Shown: positions 11,586 through 22,674, counted from the first letter of the stretch. The stretch: DNA of 64,000 nucleotides from Ariolimax columbianus (GCA_036924085.1 JAVGWX010000018.1:20745964-20809963), one strand, 5' to 3'. The notes: generated from the letters alone by a model not told the origin. Program-made: numbers and translations.

Positions 11586-11784
11586 GGGGGGGGAGGGGGA
11601 GGATAAGAGTGGATATGTGATGCTCAGGTCTGTGTGTGTGAAAGCTGTTCCACACTTTGCTAGTGTTTCTGCAGTTGCACTACCTTCGATATTGCAGTGC
11701 CAGAGGATCCATTGAATGACCAACCTTAGGTTTTCTACTGAGAAACTTTGTTGTTTTAGCTGAGCTAATACTGACTAATCATTA

Positions 11785-12075
11785 GCCAGAGATAACATGA
11801 AGTGGATAGAGTTTCCAGAGATAATAAGAAGTGGATAGAGTTTCCAGAGATAATATAAAGTGGATAGAGTTTCCAGAGATAACTTGAAGTGGATAGAGTT
11901 TCCAGAGATAACATGAAGTGGATAGAGTTTCCAGAGATAACATGAAGTGGATAGAGTTTCCAGAGATAACATGAAGTGGATAGAGTTTCCAGAGATAACT
12001 TGAAGTGGATAGAGTTTCCAGAGATAACATGAAGTGGATAGAGTTTCCAGAGATAACTTGAAGTGGATAGAGTTT
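11785..12075. repeat. 29-bp minisatellite, ten units
   Basis: Unit AGAGATAACATGAAGTGG plus ATAGAGTTTCC, 29 bp, with CATG/CTTG/TAAG variants. Not related in sequence to the other 29-bp array next door. Confidence 0.93.
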
Positions 12076-12157
12076 GTTGTCATTAAAGATGCCATCAGGG
12101 GTGATTGACTACAGTCAATTATGCCGTCTATTGACTAATGATCTCGGAAGAAACACA

Positions 12158-12197
12158 CATGTATACACACACACACACACGCACGCATGCATGCACA
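12158..12197. repeat. (CA)n / CACG microsatellite
   Basis: ACACACACACACACACGCACGC run immediately outside the left mariner-type terminal repeat. Confidence 0.85.
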
Positions 12198-12274
12198 CAC
12201 GAGCGGCGTTCAAATTAAACCGGGACTTATATTTTGCAAGAAAAAAATATTTTTTTTAAGTAATCAAAATGCCA

Positions 12275-12450
12275 TTATATTAAGACGCATAAACCAGTGC
12301 GAAGATGTATGTGTGCATCTGTATGTACCTTTGCTAGGTTTGTGCGCTCTCAGAAGCCAGTCCAACCAAAGTGCAATGGAAGGGTCTCACCCTGATGGCG
12401 CATGTGAAAGTTTTGCAAGAGTGTGACTGTAGGACAGAGTCAAATGATAA
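12275..12450 (+). repeat. Interspersed repeat family B, copy 1
   Basis: About 175 bp shared with 18865-19035. Common segments include CTAGGTTTGTGCGCYCTCAG, CCAACCAAAGTGCAATGGAA and AAGAGTGTGACTGTRGGACA. The last 20 bp (GGACAGAGTCAAATGATAAG) runs straight into the 29-bp array, whose unit also has a GGACA motif. Confidence 0.85.
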
Positions 12451-14048
12451 GTGGGCCACCCAGCAGTAATAGGACACAAGTGGGCCACCCAGCAGTAATA
12501 GGACACAAGTGGGCCACCCAGCAGTAATAGGACACAAGTGGGCCACCCAGCAGTAATAGGACACAAGTGGGCCACCCAGCAGTAATAGGACACAAGTGGG
12601 CCACCCAGCAGTAATAGGACATAAGTGGGCCACCCAGCAGTAATAGGACACAAGTGGGCCACCCAGCAGTAATAGGACACAAGTGGGCCACCCAGCAGTA
12701 ATAGGACACAAGTGGGCCACCCAGCAGTAATAGGACACAAGTGGGCCACCCAGCAGTAATAGGACACAAGTGGGCCACCCAGCAGTAATAGGACACAAGT
12801 GGGCCACCCAGCAGCAATAGGACACAAGTGGGCCGCCCAGCAGTAATAGGACACAAGTGGGCCACCCAGCAGTAATAGGACACAAGTGGGCCACCCAGAA
12901 GTAATAGGACAAAAGTGGGCCACCCAGCAGTAATAGGACAAAAGTGGGCCACCCAGCAGTAATAGGACACAAGTGAGCCACCCAGCAGTAATAGGACACA
13001 AGTGGGCCACCCAGCAGTAATAGAACACAAGTGGGCCTCCCAGCAGTAATATGACACAAGTGGGCCATCCAGCAGTAATAGGACACAAGTGGGCCACCCA
13101 GCAGTAATAGGACACAAGTGGGCCACCCAGCAGGATTAGGACACAAGTGGGCCACCCAGCAGTAATAGGACACAAGTGGGCCACCCAGCAGCAATAGGAC
13201 ACAAGTGGGCCACCCATCAGTAATAGGACATAAGTGGGCCACCCAGCAGTAATAGGACACAAGTGGGCCGCCCAGCAGTAATAGGACACAAGTGGGCCAC
13301 CCAGCAGTAATAGGACACAACTGGGCCACCCAGCAGTAATAGGACACAAGTGGGCCACCCAGCAGTAATAGGACACAAGTGGGCCACCCAGCAGTAATAG
13401 GACACACGTGGGCCACCCAGCAGTAATAGGACACAAGTAGGCCACCCAGCAGGATTAGGACACAAGTGGGCCACCCAGCAGTAATAGGACACAAGTGGGC
13501 CACCCAGCAGTAATAGGACACAAGTGGGCCACCCATCAGTAATAGGACATAAGTGGGCCACCCAGCAGTAATAGGACACAATTGGGCCGCCCAGCAGTAA
13601 TATGACACAAGTGGGCCACCCAGCAGTAATAGGACACAACTGGGCCACCCAGCAGTAATAGGACACAATTGGGCCACCCAGCAGTAATAGGACACAAGTG
13701 GGCCACCCAGCAGTAATAGGACACACGTGAGCCACCCAGCAGTAATAGAACACAAGTGAGCCACCCAGCAGTAATAGGACACAAGTGGGCCACCCAGCAG
13801 TAATAGGACACAAGTGGGCCACCCAGCAGTAATAGGACACAAGTGGGCCACCCAGCAGTAATAGGACACAAGTGGGCCACCCAGCAGTAATAGGACACTA
13901 GTGGGCCACCCAGCAGTAATAGGACACAAGTGGGCCACCCAGCAGTAATAGGACACAAGTGGGCCACCCAGCAGTAATAGGACACAGGTGGGCCACCCAG
14001 CAGTAATAGGACACAAGTGGGCCACCCAGCAGTAATAGGACACAAGTG
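12448..14048. repeat. 29-bp minisatellite, about 55 units
   Basis: Unit GTGGGCCACCCAGCAGTAAT plus AGGACACAA. Most units are identical; variants (AAGTAAT, AGGATTAGG, GCCGCCC, CATCAGT, ATATGACA) occur in blocks that recur, which points to expansion by segmental unequal exchange. Since 29 is not divisible by three and the unit has no minus-strand stops in any phase, minus-strand frames up to 569 codons are open. These are artefacts, with a 29-residue period. Confidence 0.97.
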
Positions 14049-14142
14049 CCCCTAACTCATAAAAGTAGTTCCATCACGCTATGACCTATTTAGGTAGAAA
14101 TAAAACAGAAAGTCCTGGTTTGATTTGAACGCCACTCGTATA

Positions 14143-14479
14143 GTTTATGTAAGCATGTGAGCATTGGCGGGAGAATGAGAAAGGGGGGGGGGGGAGAAGT
14201 AAACTATATGTAAAGTAAAGAGCAGCTGTTTCAATAGTTTAGTATTAATGCGCTCAGCCTTTGAATGAAGCTGGTTTATAACTGAACAAAGAACGCATAC
14301 AGCCTTCCTCTCGACATCACGCTTATCCATCAGGTTTATCGAACAAAGCAGTCACGCCCATTCTATTGATAACAAATTTATTGCTCAAGTAACGAAAAAA
14401 ACACAGAAAGTATAGGTTATAAAAACATATGTTTCGTCTAGCATTCGTATCCATCATAATTGTCATGATCAGTGTTCTG
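14143..14479. other. Unassigned sequence
   Basis: Holds a short G-run at 14185-14195 and no recognisable gene. Confidence 0.4.
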
Positions 14480-14800
14480 CTTCCTGTGGAGCACAGGTCA
14501 TCAACAAATAGATGCTTTGTTTTACTAGCCTGTGCTGGGAACTGAGACGCTAGTCCGGCCAGGCACAATGTGACGGTTAAAGGCGAGCTGGTTTCCCCCA
14601 TTTGGCTCGGTCTCTCTCAGCAGAAAGGTATCATGTCTGTCGAGAGCATCGCACAAAGCACAGAACTCCGTAGCTCCAGCGATGAACTCAGGGTTCTCCG
14701 GAAAAAAATGGATTTGAACCGACCGTCCTAGCTCAAATTCGAACCCTGGCCGTTTGAACACGAGTCAAACGGTTTGACCACTTTGCCAAAGAGACCCCTA
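14480..14800 (-). mobile_element. tRNA-derived SINE (minus strand)
   Basis: Reverse complement shows a tRNA-like head: TTTGGCAAAGTGGTCAAACC (A-box position) and CAGGGTTCGAATTTGAGC (B box, GGTTCGAAT core) about 30-35 nt apart. A non-tRNA body of roughly 230 bp follows. Internal pol III promoter elements of this kind drive SINE transcription. Head lacks a full cloverleaf, so it is not a tRNA gene. The 3' boundary is uncertain. Confidence 0.6.
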
Positions 14801-14850
14801 GGGGCAACATACTGACCAGGACGTCGTGTGAGGGTCAGGCGCAATATACT

Positions 14851-15205
14851 TCTTCTTTCGCTCGCTGGGAGTATGTCTACGTCTGCAAAGTTGTCTCTTG
14901 TATGATCCTCGCTGTCTTCTGCAGCTCACATATAGGTCCATATAGTTTCCCTTCCAGTGTTGTTTCTATTGACCAGTATGTCCGCCTCAGTGTCTCATAC
15001 TCTGGACAGTCCTGAAATATATGCTCCGCAGTCTGGAGTGCCTGTCCACAGGTACACATACTTGAGCTGCCAATCCTAGTTCTGTATACATGTGGCTGAG
15101 GAGTCGGTTGTGTCCTGTTCTGATGCGCAGTATGACAATCTGCTCTTGCCTACTTATATTATGATAGTCATCTTGTATTTGTGTTAGTAGCTCTGTCGTT
15201 GAGTG
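14851..15205 (-). mobile_element. 5'-truncated RNase-H LINE 3' end with 14-bp TSD
   Basis: The minus strand encodes the C-terminal Cys/His segment of an RNase-H-bearing LINE: an RIRTGHNRL stretch, then VCTCGQALQTAEHIFQDCPE, TLRRTYWSIETTLEGKLYGP and the end of the ORF. Layout matches the C-terminus of the intact LINE at 22.7-34.7 kb, but the sequence is clearly a different family. It ends in a GAAAGAAGA tail. Both sides carry AGGCGCAATATACT (14837-14850 and 15206-15219), a perfect 14-bp target-site duplication, showing insertion by target-primed reverse transcription with 5' truncation. Confidence 0.88.
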
Positions 15206-15284
15206 AGGCGCAATATACTAACCAAGAACATATTTCTTTTTCATTTACCCTTCCGTGAAAACGCTGTTTTAAAGACAATCTGCA

Positions 15285-15420
15285 TGAGGGACAGCCTGGG
15301 CTATTGGTTAAGGGACACGACTCACAACCCGAAGGTGCTGGGTTCGTTCCCCATCACAGCACCGGCCATTACATGGTTATACCTCCCTGCCAAAGTACAA
15401 CATCAACGTTTCATTTGTTC
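15285..15420 (+). mobile_element. tRNA-derived SINE head
   Basis: GGGCTATTGGTTAAGGGACA (A-box-like) and GCTGGGTTCGTTCCCCA (B box) lie at tRNA-like spacing. The tail is short and undefined. The arms do not fold into a clean cloverleaf, so this is SINE-like, not a tRNA gene. Confidence 0.5.
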
Positions 15421-15989
15421 CTGCTGTGAAAAAAAAAATTATGGTCGGATACTTTTTGAACACGTATCGTACATATACTTCCTTTGGAGCGAAAAGCCGA
15501 ATTATCATATCAGCCAATGTTGCCTGAATGTATGAGTGACTCAGAGTGAGTGAATCATCAAGAGGGCAAGTTAATCGGTGTGTGGGTGAATGTGTTTCGG
15601 TAAGAGGCACTGTTCGATTATCTGGACGTGTTGTTCTAGAGGGAAATACGAAGGCAATTTGTGGTAATTAGTTTAGTTCAACTAGTATACACAATGTGAC
15701 TCTAGAAAGGTTAAATTACTGTAATTGTTGTTGTTAATGCCACTCGTACTTGAGTTAGTTCCTCTTAGGGACTTTCTTCGGTGGTGGGCTTCAGTGGCTC
15801 TCCGCACATCACGAGGTGGACTTGATATATTGGATCGGCGTCCTCCTGAATATAGTGCAATGCGAGGTTCCTCAGTGATTTTCCGACTAAGGGGATCACT
15901 GGGCCAGTCCTCACCTCGGTAACTAGATTGTCAGGAAGTTGCCTGTTTCGATGAAGTGCTGCTAGGAAGCGAAAGAGGTCTTGATCAAT
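15421..15989. other. Unassigned sequence
   Basis: No recognisable gene. The end (15960-15990) leads into the 38-bp array. Confidence 0.4.
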
Positions 15990-16492
15990 ATGTTTCAACT
16001 GGCCCTAATAGTCTGATCAGTATTTTTCATCTGACCATGACTTACATGATCTGATCAGTATGTTTCACCTGACCATGACTAATATGGTCCGATCAGTATT
16101 TTTCACCTGACCATGACTAACATGATCTGATCAGTATGTTTCACCTGACCATGACTAACAAAGTCTGATCAGTATTTTTCACCTGACCATGACTAACATG
16201 GTCCGATCAGTATTTTTCACCTGGCCATGACTAACATGATCTGATCAGTATGTTTCACCTGACCATGACTAACATGGTCTGATCAGTATGTTTCACCTGA
16301 CCCTGACTAACATTGATCATTACGTTTCACCTGACCATGACTAACATGGTCTGATCAGTATGTTTTAGCTGACCCTGCCTAACATAGTCTGATCAGTATG
16401 TTTTACCTGACCCTGACTAACATTGATCAGTACGTTTCACCTGACCATGACTAACATAGTATGATCAGTACGTTTCACCTGACCCTGAGATT
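15990..16492. repeat. 38-bp minisatellite, about 13 units
   Basis: Unit TGATCTGATCAGTATGTTTC plus ACCTGACCATGACTAACA, with shortened units lacking the TGATC duplication. The same motif appears singly in the 3' part of interspersed family A (around 19795-19855 and 20815-20880), so the array probably grew from a family A tail. Confidence 0.92.
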
Positions 16493-17039
16493 TTGTTGCT
16501 CTAGACATATCCATTCACTTTGTAATCGCTGGGGGACATGTTGAACGCTATGAAAACAACTCCAAAGAAATTATATATTTGCGTTAAAAATTATCATGAT
16601 CGACTGAATGCTCTGAAACGAACAAGCTAGCCATCCACTGGACAGCCCATGCTCGAGACATAAACGACTGGAAACTGAACTAGACTGAACAAAAAAACGA
16701 AGTACTGCTCGAGCCTAGACCACTAAGCAGAGATATACAGCTACCGGTCACCACCCCGTGTAAATGTACAGGTTGACCAGGAGTCAGACAGTTGAGTGTG
16801 GAAGAAAGCAAAAAAGACAAAGTAAGTCCCTGATTGGGATCAAGACGCTGAGCAGCACATGAGCTGCAGTGGTCAGCGACCCATAGCTGACTGCTAGCGT
16901 CAGGGCCAGCGAACCAGAGCTGCCAAGACCCTTCTACACCTCCACGCGGTGATCCTGGATAATAGACTGCAGCAGGGCAGACTGAATCAGGAGAAGGGAT
17001 CGAAGAGGGAATGCTAACCCGGTACTCAAAAAATGCTTG
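16493..17039. other. Unassigned sequence
   Basis: No recognisable gene or repeat. Confidence 0.4.
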
Positions 17040-17205
17040 CAGTAGTCCGATGTGTTGGACCGAAAGGTAGAAATATTGCAGCCAAGCTGTAAACTACGAC
17101 ACAACGCATTCCGTTCTCTGGACTACATTCTGCTACTTAAGCTCTTTCAGGGTTTGGTAGTGGGAGATTGAGAACGAACGAAGAAGAAGTCCCTGGATTG
17201 ATGAC
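17040..17205 (+). repeat. Interspersed repeat family C, copy 1 (probable LINE 3' tail)
   Basis: Shared with 52165-52330: GACACAACGCATTCCG, GGACTACATTCTGCTACTT, CAGGG.TTG.TAG.GGGAGATT and a GAACGAACGAAGAAGAAG-like end. The GAA-rich 3' end suggests the 3' untranslated end of an RNase-H LINE family, but no coding part is attached. Confidence 0.65.
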
Positions 17206-17639
17206 ATCAAAGAATGGTCATGACATGATTTATCCACACTCGTTCGCAGGGCTCAGAATAGAGTACTAATGGAGGATTTTGTGTGTTGAAGTTTCAACAA
17301 ACACAGATTTCGCCAAGTAACAAACGACGACGCCATTTTGATAATCGTCATTATCACACCCCCCCCCCCCCCCACCCCTATCCCCCCACCCCACACCCAC
17401 CCCCATCCCCCACAGCCCTAGCTACGTGCGTTCACAAGGTCAAACTTCTGTAATTCTCTACAAATGTAGATACTTATTCAGGCATCGTATTTCAGAATGG
17501 CCCCAGCGTTGGATCCACGTTCGTGTTAGACAGTCATATCATTCGATTCATCTAATGCTGCGTGAAACAGACATAATGGAGCTGAGTTGAAATTCATGGC
17601 TCCATTTTGGGTGGGAGAATTTCTTTTAAAAGGGACCAG
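17206..17639. other. Unassigned sequence with C-rich run
   Basis: Contains a C-rich tract at 17358-17410 (poly-C with CCCCACC interruptions). No gene seen. Confidence 0.5.
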
Positions 17640-18470
17640 CACAACTACTTCTAAACATTTCCATGTTTAAGACAGACAATATAGTGCTTCTAAACAGTCT
17701 TGTATTTAGGAATGGTAATAAAGTAGTTCTAAATAGTACTTTGTTCAAAACAGACAGTACATTACTTCTGAACAGCAAAATGTTTAAGACAGTTATTTCA
17801 GTACGTCTTACAAAAAATTGGTTTAAGACAGACATTGAGACAGGCAAAAACAAAAACCCTCGTCTACATCAGCAGTTAAAAAAAAGTCGTATTCCGAGGT
17901 GTTTTTTTTTAGTACTTCTGAACAGCAAAGTATTCTAGACAGACAATTCAGTACTTCTCAACATTCATGTGTTTATGACAGACTGTACAGTACTTCTAGA
18001 AATGCATGGGTTGATGACAAAACGATGCAGTCCTTCTAAACATACATGTGTTTATGACAAAACAATACAGTCCTTCTAAACATCCATGTGTTCATGACAA
18101 AACGATACAGTCCTTCCAAACATCCATGTGTTTATGACAAAACAATACAGTCCTTCTAAACATCCACGTGTTTATGACAAAACGATACAGTCCTTCTAAA
18201 CATCCATGTGTTTATGACAAAACGATACAGTCCTTCTAAACATCCATGTGTTTATGACAAAACGATACAGTCCTTCTAAACATCCATGTGTTTATGACAG
18301 ACGATACAGTCCTTCTAAACATCCATGTGTTTATGACATACATTACAGTACTTCTAAACATCCATGTGTTTATGACAGACAGTACAGTACTTCTAAACAT
18401 CCACGTGTTAAAATATGGACGATAGAGTACTTCTAAACATTCATGCATTTATGACAGACGATTCAGCGCT
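17640..18470. repeat. 40-bp minisatellite, about 20 units
   Basis: Unit TACAGTCCTTCTAAACATCC plus ATGTGTTTATGACAAAACGA. Units at the left end (17640-17830) are strongly diverged and irregular and central ones near-identical, the usual pattern of array ageing from the edges. Confidence 0.93.
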
Positions 18471-18864
18471 TTGAGACAGTCATCGCTGTAGTTCCAAACT
18501 GGCATATGTGTGCGACAGTTATTTTTTGTTCTCTTAAATAATTAGTGACTCCTAACGTTGCAACAATTGTGACATATGTAAATAAACGGTAATCATGCCC
18601 ATATGAACGAAAAGTATTTTGAAACATCCACATAATCCTTCAATTTGTAATCTGTGCATTGTCGTGAACTAGAGAATCTTCTACCCTACAGGTGGCATAG
18701 CAAAATTATTTAAACACAGCTGAACGGGGCGTGGCCTCGTCATATACAGGCAAACCACACAATCATTGATGCATTTTTTTTTTTTTTTTTTTTTGCTTAG
18801 ATGTTTGCCTCACTAGTTTCTACTGGCGGAGGCGCGCCATTTTCCACCCCAGACCGTAGTCCAT
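18471..18864. other. Unassigned sequence with poly-T
   Basis: A T20-plus run at 18774-18795 precedes the family B repeat and may be the oligo-A end of an antisense retroposon. No gene seen. Confidence 0.4.
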
Positions 18865-19035
18865 TGGGCGATATCAGGACGCATAGACCAGTGCTTGGAT
18901 GCATGTGTGCGTCTGTATGTACCTATGCTAGGTTTGTGCGCCCTCAGAAGCTAGCCCAACCAAAGTGCAATGGAAGTGTCTCACCACGAGGACGCGTGTG
19001 AAAGTTGTGCAAGAGTGTGACTGTGGGACAGAGTC
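18865..19035 (+). repeat. Interspersed repeat family B, copy 2
   Basis: Matches 12275-12450 over about 170 bp. This copy continues into GAGGTGAGAAGAGAGAGAAG and a CCCCCAGGGGGAGCCTCCTC palindromic stretch not present at the other locus. Confidence 0.85.
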
Positions 19036-19534
19036 AAATGAAACAGAGTGAGGTGAGAAGAGAGAGAAGGGGAAGAGTGGCCCCCAGGGGGAGCCTCCTC
19101 CAGGTTTTTCCTCTTTGATGCATTCAAAACATCCGGTACATAATCACGCCAGTAAGAACCTTTTTTGCACGATTATTGAGGTAATGTTTCGTGTTCTATA
19201 CGCAGCTTGGACGTGAGCGAAAAATATAATATTGCGCTCATATGAAATTGCATAAATGGCACACAATCAATTGAGCCTTGATCCTGATTACTGATCGGGA
19301 TATAAGAGCAGATAACTGAATCATAAATTTGGGGGAAACAATATCTTTTCTATATCTTTAGGTTAAGTATTATCATTATTTGCCATGCCTCGTGGCGTAG
19401 GTGTTTAGTTCTTTGCACTAGCTTCTGCCATTGGAACATTTTACCATTTTAGATGATGCTAGTTTTTTTAAATATTGTTTATCGTGCGAGCACTATTTCG
19501 CCGAGTGTTTTCTCTGTGTGAGTTGTTGTTTCGA
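19036..19534. other. Unassigned sequence
   Basis: No recognisable gene. Contains the CCCCCAGGGGG inverted repeat near 19083. Confidence 0.4.
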
Positions 19535-19860
19535 ATGCCCACAATGAGTAGGTTACTTTTATGTGCGCTTCGAAAAGGGCGTTAAGTGACGGGTTGAAGT
19601 AGATTTTCTCTCATCTCGAGCGTGCTGATGAAGGTGGACCGGGGTCCTCCAGGCGGTTGTGCTATGCTTGGCTTCATCTGCGTGTCGTTCACAACTACGG
19701 AGATCACGTTGAACCTGACTTTGTTAGCCATACTGTTGTCCTCGACAACAACCCGTTTCCAGGACGACTAACGAGGAGATCAGATGAGTGTCTTGGCCAG
19801 TATATTTCTCCTGACCCTGGCTAACATTTTCTGATGAGTGTGTTTTGCCTGACCAGATGT
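19535..19860 (+). repeat. Interspersed repeat family A, copy 2
   Basis: Best-preserved copy: AATGCCCACAATGAGTAGG, GTTAAGTGACGGGTTG, GATGAAGGTGGACCGGGGTC, CTACGGAGATCACGTTGAA and GACCCTGGCTAACATTTTCT. Non-coding; origin unknown. Confidence 0.82.
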
Positions 19861-19954
19861 TAGCCTCTCACCGTCCCTCTCTGTGTGAGAAAAACCACAA
19901 TAAGACCTATCACACTTACAGCATATCGTATTAGGCTATAAACACTTCTGCCTA

Positions 19955-20140
19955 GCCTCTAAATGGTAGAAGCCTCTCCACCATATGTTAAAATCTTGTT
20001 GAATTTTGGACGCAATGAATCTGCAAGGGCAGTCAAACTTTGCCAAGATTTGTCAGAGTGAATTCCTATTGACGGTTTCAAAGGCTTTGGTCAGATCGCT
20101 AAAAGCTGGCTGCAATTTTGTTCTTGACATCTTTATTGCA
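19955..20140 (-). pseudogene. RTE-type reverse transcriptase scrap
   Basis: The minus strand reads FSDLTKAFETVNRNSL then a stop, then ILAKFDCPCRFIA. This corresponds to the DLTKAFDTV motif (RT motif 3, first catalytic Asp) of RTE-type elements such as the one at 8.15 kb. About 185 bp survives. Confidence 0.6.
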
Positions 20141-20141
20141 G

Positions 20142-20495
20142 TTAATATTCATGTTGGTGCACATATGTTAATATTCATGTTGGTGCACATATGTTAATAT
20201 TCATGTTGGTGCACATATGTTAATATTCATGTTGGTGCACATATGTTAATATTCATGTTGGTGCACATATGTTAATATTCATGCTGGTGCACATATGTTA
20301 ATATTCATGTTGGTGCACATATGTTAATATTCATGTTGGTGCACATATGTTAATATTCATGTTGGTGCACATATGTTAATATTCATGTTGGTGCACATAT
20401 GTTAATATTCATGTTGGTGCACATATGTTAATATTCATGTTGGTGCACATATGTTAATATTCATGTTGGTGTACATATGTTAATGCACATGTTAA
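20142..20495. repeat. 26-bp minisatellite, about 14 units
   Basis: Unit GCACATATGTTAATATTCAT plus GTTGGT. Nearly perfect; one unit has GCTGGT. It starts within the RTE scrap's flank. Confidence 0.95.
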
Positions 20496-20552
20496 TACAC
20501 ACACATTGTTGTTTTTGTTATTGTTGTTGTTATTATTATTGTTCTTGCTGTT

Positions 20553-20885
20553 ATGAATGCCAACAATGAGTAAGATTACTCTTGCGTGCGCCCTGAAAAA
20601 AACGTTAAGTGGTTAGTTGCAGTAGCTTTCATAACATCCCGAGCGTGCTGATAAAGGTGGATCGGGGTACTCCAAGTAGTTGTTATATGCTTGTCTTCAT
20701 CTGCGTTTCGCTTACTACTACGGAGATCACGTCGATTCTACAAATCGTTAGCTAAGACTGTCAAGAAGAACAGTCCGTTTCCAGGGAGGACTATGTAGAA
20801 GTCGAGGTGAGGGTCTTGACCAGTATATTTTGCCTGACCCTAACTGACATGTCTGATCAGCATGTTTTGCCTGACTAGACGTTAG
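20553..20885 (+). repeat. Interspersed repeat family A, copy 3
   Basis: Diverged copy with AATGCCAACAATGAGTAAGA, GAGCGTGCTGATAAAGGTGG, CTACGGAGATCACGTCGA and CCTGACCCTAACTGACATGT. It is preceded by GTT/ATT microsatellite sequence at 20505-20550. Confidence 0.8.
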
Positions 20886-21104
20886 TCTTCCTCCCTTTAA
20901 AGTAAAGTAACCTTTAACATTACTGCCGTAGGGGTGTGAGGTGTTAGCCATCTCACATTTAAAAGGCTTGGCAATATGAGGTCGGTAGTCATCTCCTCTC
21001 CCTCGTCGCTTTTACTTCCCGGACTGAACCGGAACCCATTTGAGGCTGGGTCGACACCGGTGCCGTTGCGGTCTGAAAAAAACATCGCTACTCGGCTCCT
21101 TTCC

Positions 21105-21295
21105 TTACACAAATATTAATACACAAATATTAATACACAAATCTTAATACACACATATTAATTCACAAATATTAATACACAAATATTAATACACAAATAT
21201 TAATACACACATATTAATACACAAATATTATTACACAAATATTATTACACAAATATTATTACACAAATATTAATACACACATATTGATGCACACA
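21105..21295. repeat. 14-bp minisatellite (ACACAAATATTAAT), about 13 units
   Basis: Regular 14-bp period, with ACACACATATTAAT and AATATTATT variants. Confidence 0.93.
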
Positions 21296-21317
21296 TGTTA
21301 ATAATATATAGCTGTTA

Positions 21318-21537
21318 AACATACAGGTGAATATGCATTGTTAATACACGTGAATATGTATTGTTGATACACGTGAATATGCATTGTTGATACACGTGAA
21401 TATGTATTGTTGATACACGTGAATATGTATTGTTGATACACGTGAATATGTATTGTTGATACACGTGAATATGTATTGTTGATACACGTGAATATGTATT
21501 GTTGATACACGTGAATATGTATTGTTGATACGCGTAT
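21318..21537. repeat. 23-bp minisatellite, nine to ten units
   Basis: Unit GATACACGTGAATATGTATT plus GTT. It contains the palindrome CACGTG in each unit. Confidence 0.93.
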
Positions 21538-21554
21538 GTTGACAGGCAACGTTG

Positions 21555-21765
21555 GAGGACTCGTTGGAAGACTCGGTGGTCTCGAGGTAAGGTGTTCGCT
21601 TCGGGTGCTTGAGATCGTGGGTTCAAATCACGATGGAGACCGGAATTTTGTCACATGGATCTTCCGGTAAATATTTTCACTGATCTCTTAGTAGTGAGAT
21701 CAGACACCCGTGTTCAGAAACGCGCACGTTAAAAAATCACTTGGCAGTTGAAAATTGAAGAGAGT
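21555..21765 (+). mobile_element. tRNA-derived SINE
   Basis: A-box-like GGTCTCGAGGTAAGGTGTTC and B box GTGGGTTCAAATCACG are spaced as in a tRNA. A body with TGAGATCAGACACCCGTGTT and ACGCGCACGTTAAA follows. The central GACACCCGTGTTC...GCACGTTAAA motif looks like a conserved SINE core, but I cannot assign the family. Confidence 0.65.
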
Positions 21766-22674
21766 AGGTTTAACTGCTCAGACAAAATTCAGGTTAAAAA
21801 TCTATTTAAATTATTCTAGGGATTCTCGCCCAACAGAGGATGTGTCGCAAAAATGGGACTGTGTGGCTATAACATCAGGTCTTGGTTATGTGGTTACAGA
21901 GGGGCATATATGGCGCCTAACAGGCTACGGGTCTATCTCGCTATAATTTTGCTTCCACCACCACCAGTCCCAAATATTTGCGATCGTATATTCCAGAGGC
22001 TACCAACCTAACGGTTGGTAATAGATAGATACTTGGATTGACCTGGCACGTCACCTGCAGATTTTCACCTGCCAAAAATTACGAAACAAAGGAGGTGATA
22101 CATCCCCACAACGTCTAAGGACACAAGTGGACTGAAGATATGTAGACAGACAACGTTATCTACTTGACCACCAGGTTAACATCAGATGTGGGCTGAAAAA
22201 CGTGAACTAAAACCAAATGGGCCATAAGGTTGTTCGTGGACATGTTTGACAGAGATATGAAACGGACCGCTGCCATACTGAGTATATGCCGTAAGATGTG
22301 AATAAAAGTACAGTCTATCCCATCGGGACTAGGGGATGGCTATTTTCATAGAGATAGGCAAATCACGACTACCAAACTAAGAGCATGTCGTAAAAGACAA
22401 GCATTGTACTCTAAGGCTTAATACTTTCCAACTCATGCCAACGCACATATACCACCATTCATGGAAGCTGTAGTCTAAATGGAAGCTCCTCCTACTCTGC
22501 TTACACAATTTCCTGGCATTTGGCCAGTTATACAAGATCAGAATAACATTAAAAATAGTCCAGATAACGAAAGAATAATTGCAGATCAATGTGAAAAATA
22601 CAAAGGAAATGCATCTTAATTAATAACGCAAATAAAACACGCTATAAAGATTAGGAATCAGATAATTGAAGACG
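21766..22674. other. Unassigned sequence left of the LINE palindrome
   Basis: No recognisable gene. Importantly, the sequence next to the left LINE tail (22620-22674) is not 18S rDNA, unlike the corresponding side of the right copy. Confidence 0.5.

Larger units (their letters stand above)
12198..14142 (-). mobile_element. Mariner-type terminal repeats enclosing a minisatellite (non-autonomous)
   Basis: The left end (12198-12228) has GAGCGGCGTTCAAATTAAAC then CGGGACTT. The right end (14111-14141) is its inverted counterpart, AGTCCTGGTTTGATTTGAAC then GCCACTCGTA. The left-end interior (TAATCAAAATGCCATTATAT) matches the 3' end of the mariner at 59.4 kb (inverted complement TAGTCAAAATGCCATTTATT), so the orientation is minus. 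No transposase remains between the ends. The space is taken by an interspersed repeat (12275-12450) and a 29-bp minisatellite. A TA duplication is not clean on the left. Alternatively, two independent ends could flank the array by chance. Confidence 0.55.

Noticed and set aside
12334..14043. 569-codon minus-strand frame as a repeat protein gene
   Set aside because: It is wholly the 29-bp minisatellite. All three frames are open and no start region or domain lies outside the array.
14690..15370. tRNA genes
   Set aside because: A and B boxes are present but no complete cloverleaf could be drawn. The heads lead into SINE-like bodies.
15990..21537. CRISPR-like arrays
   Set aside because: Units are contiguous with no unique spacers and the genome is animal; these are minisatellites.
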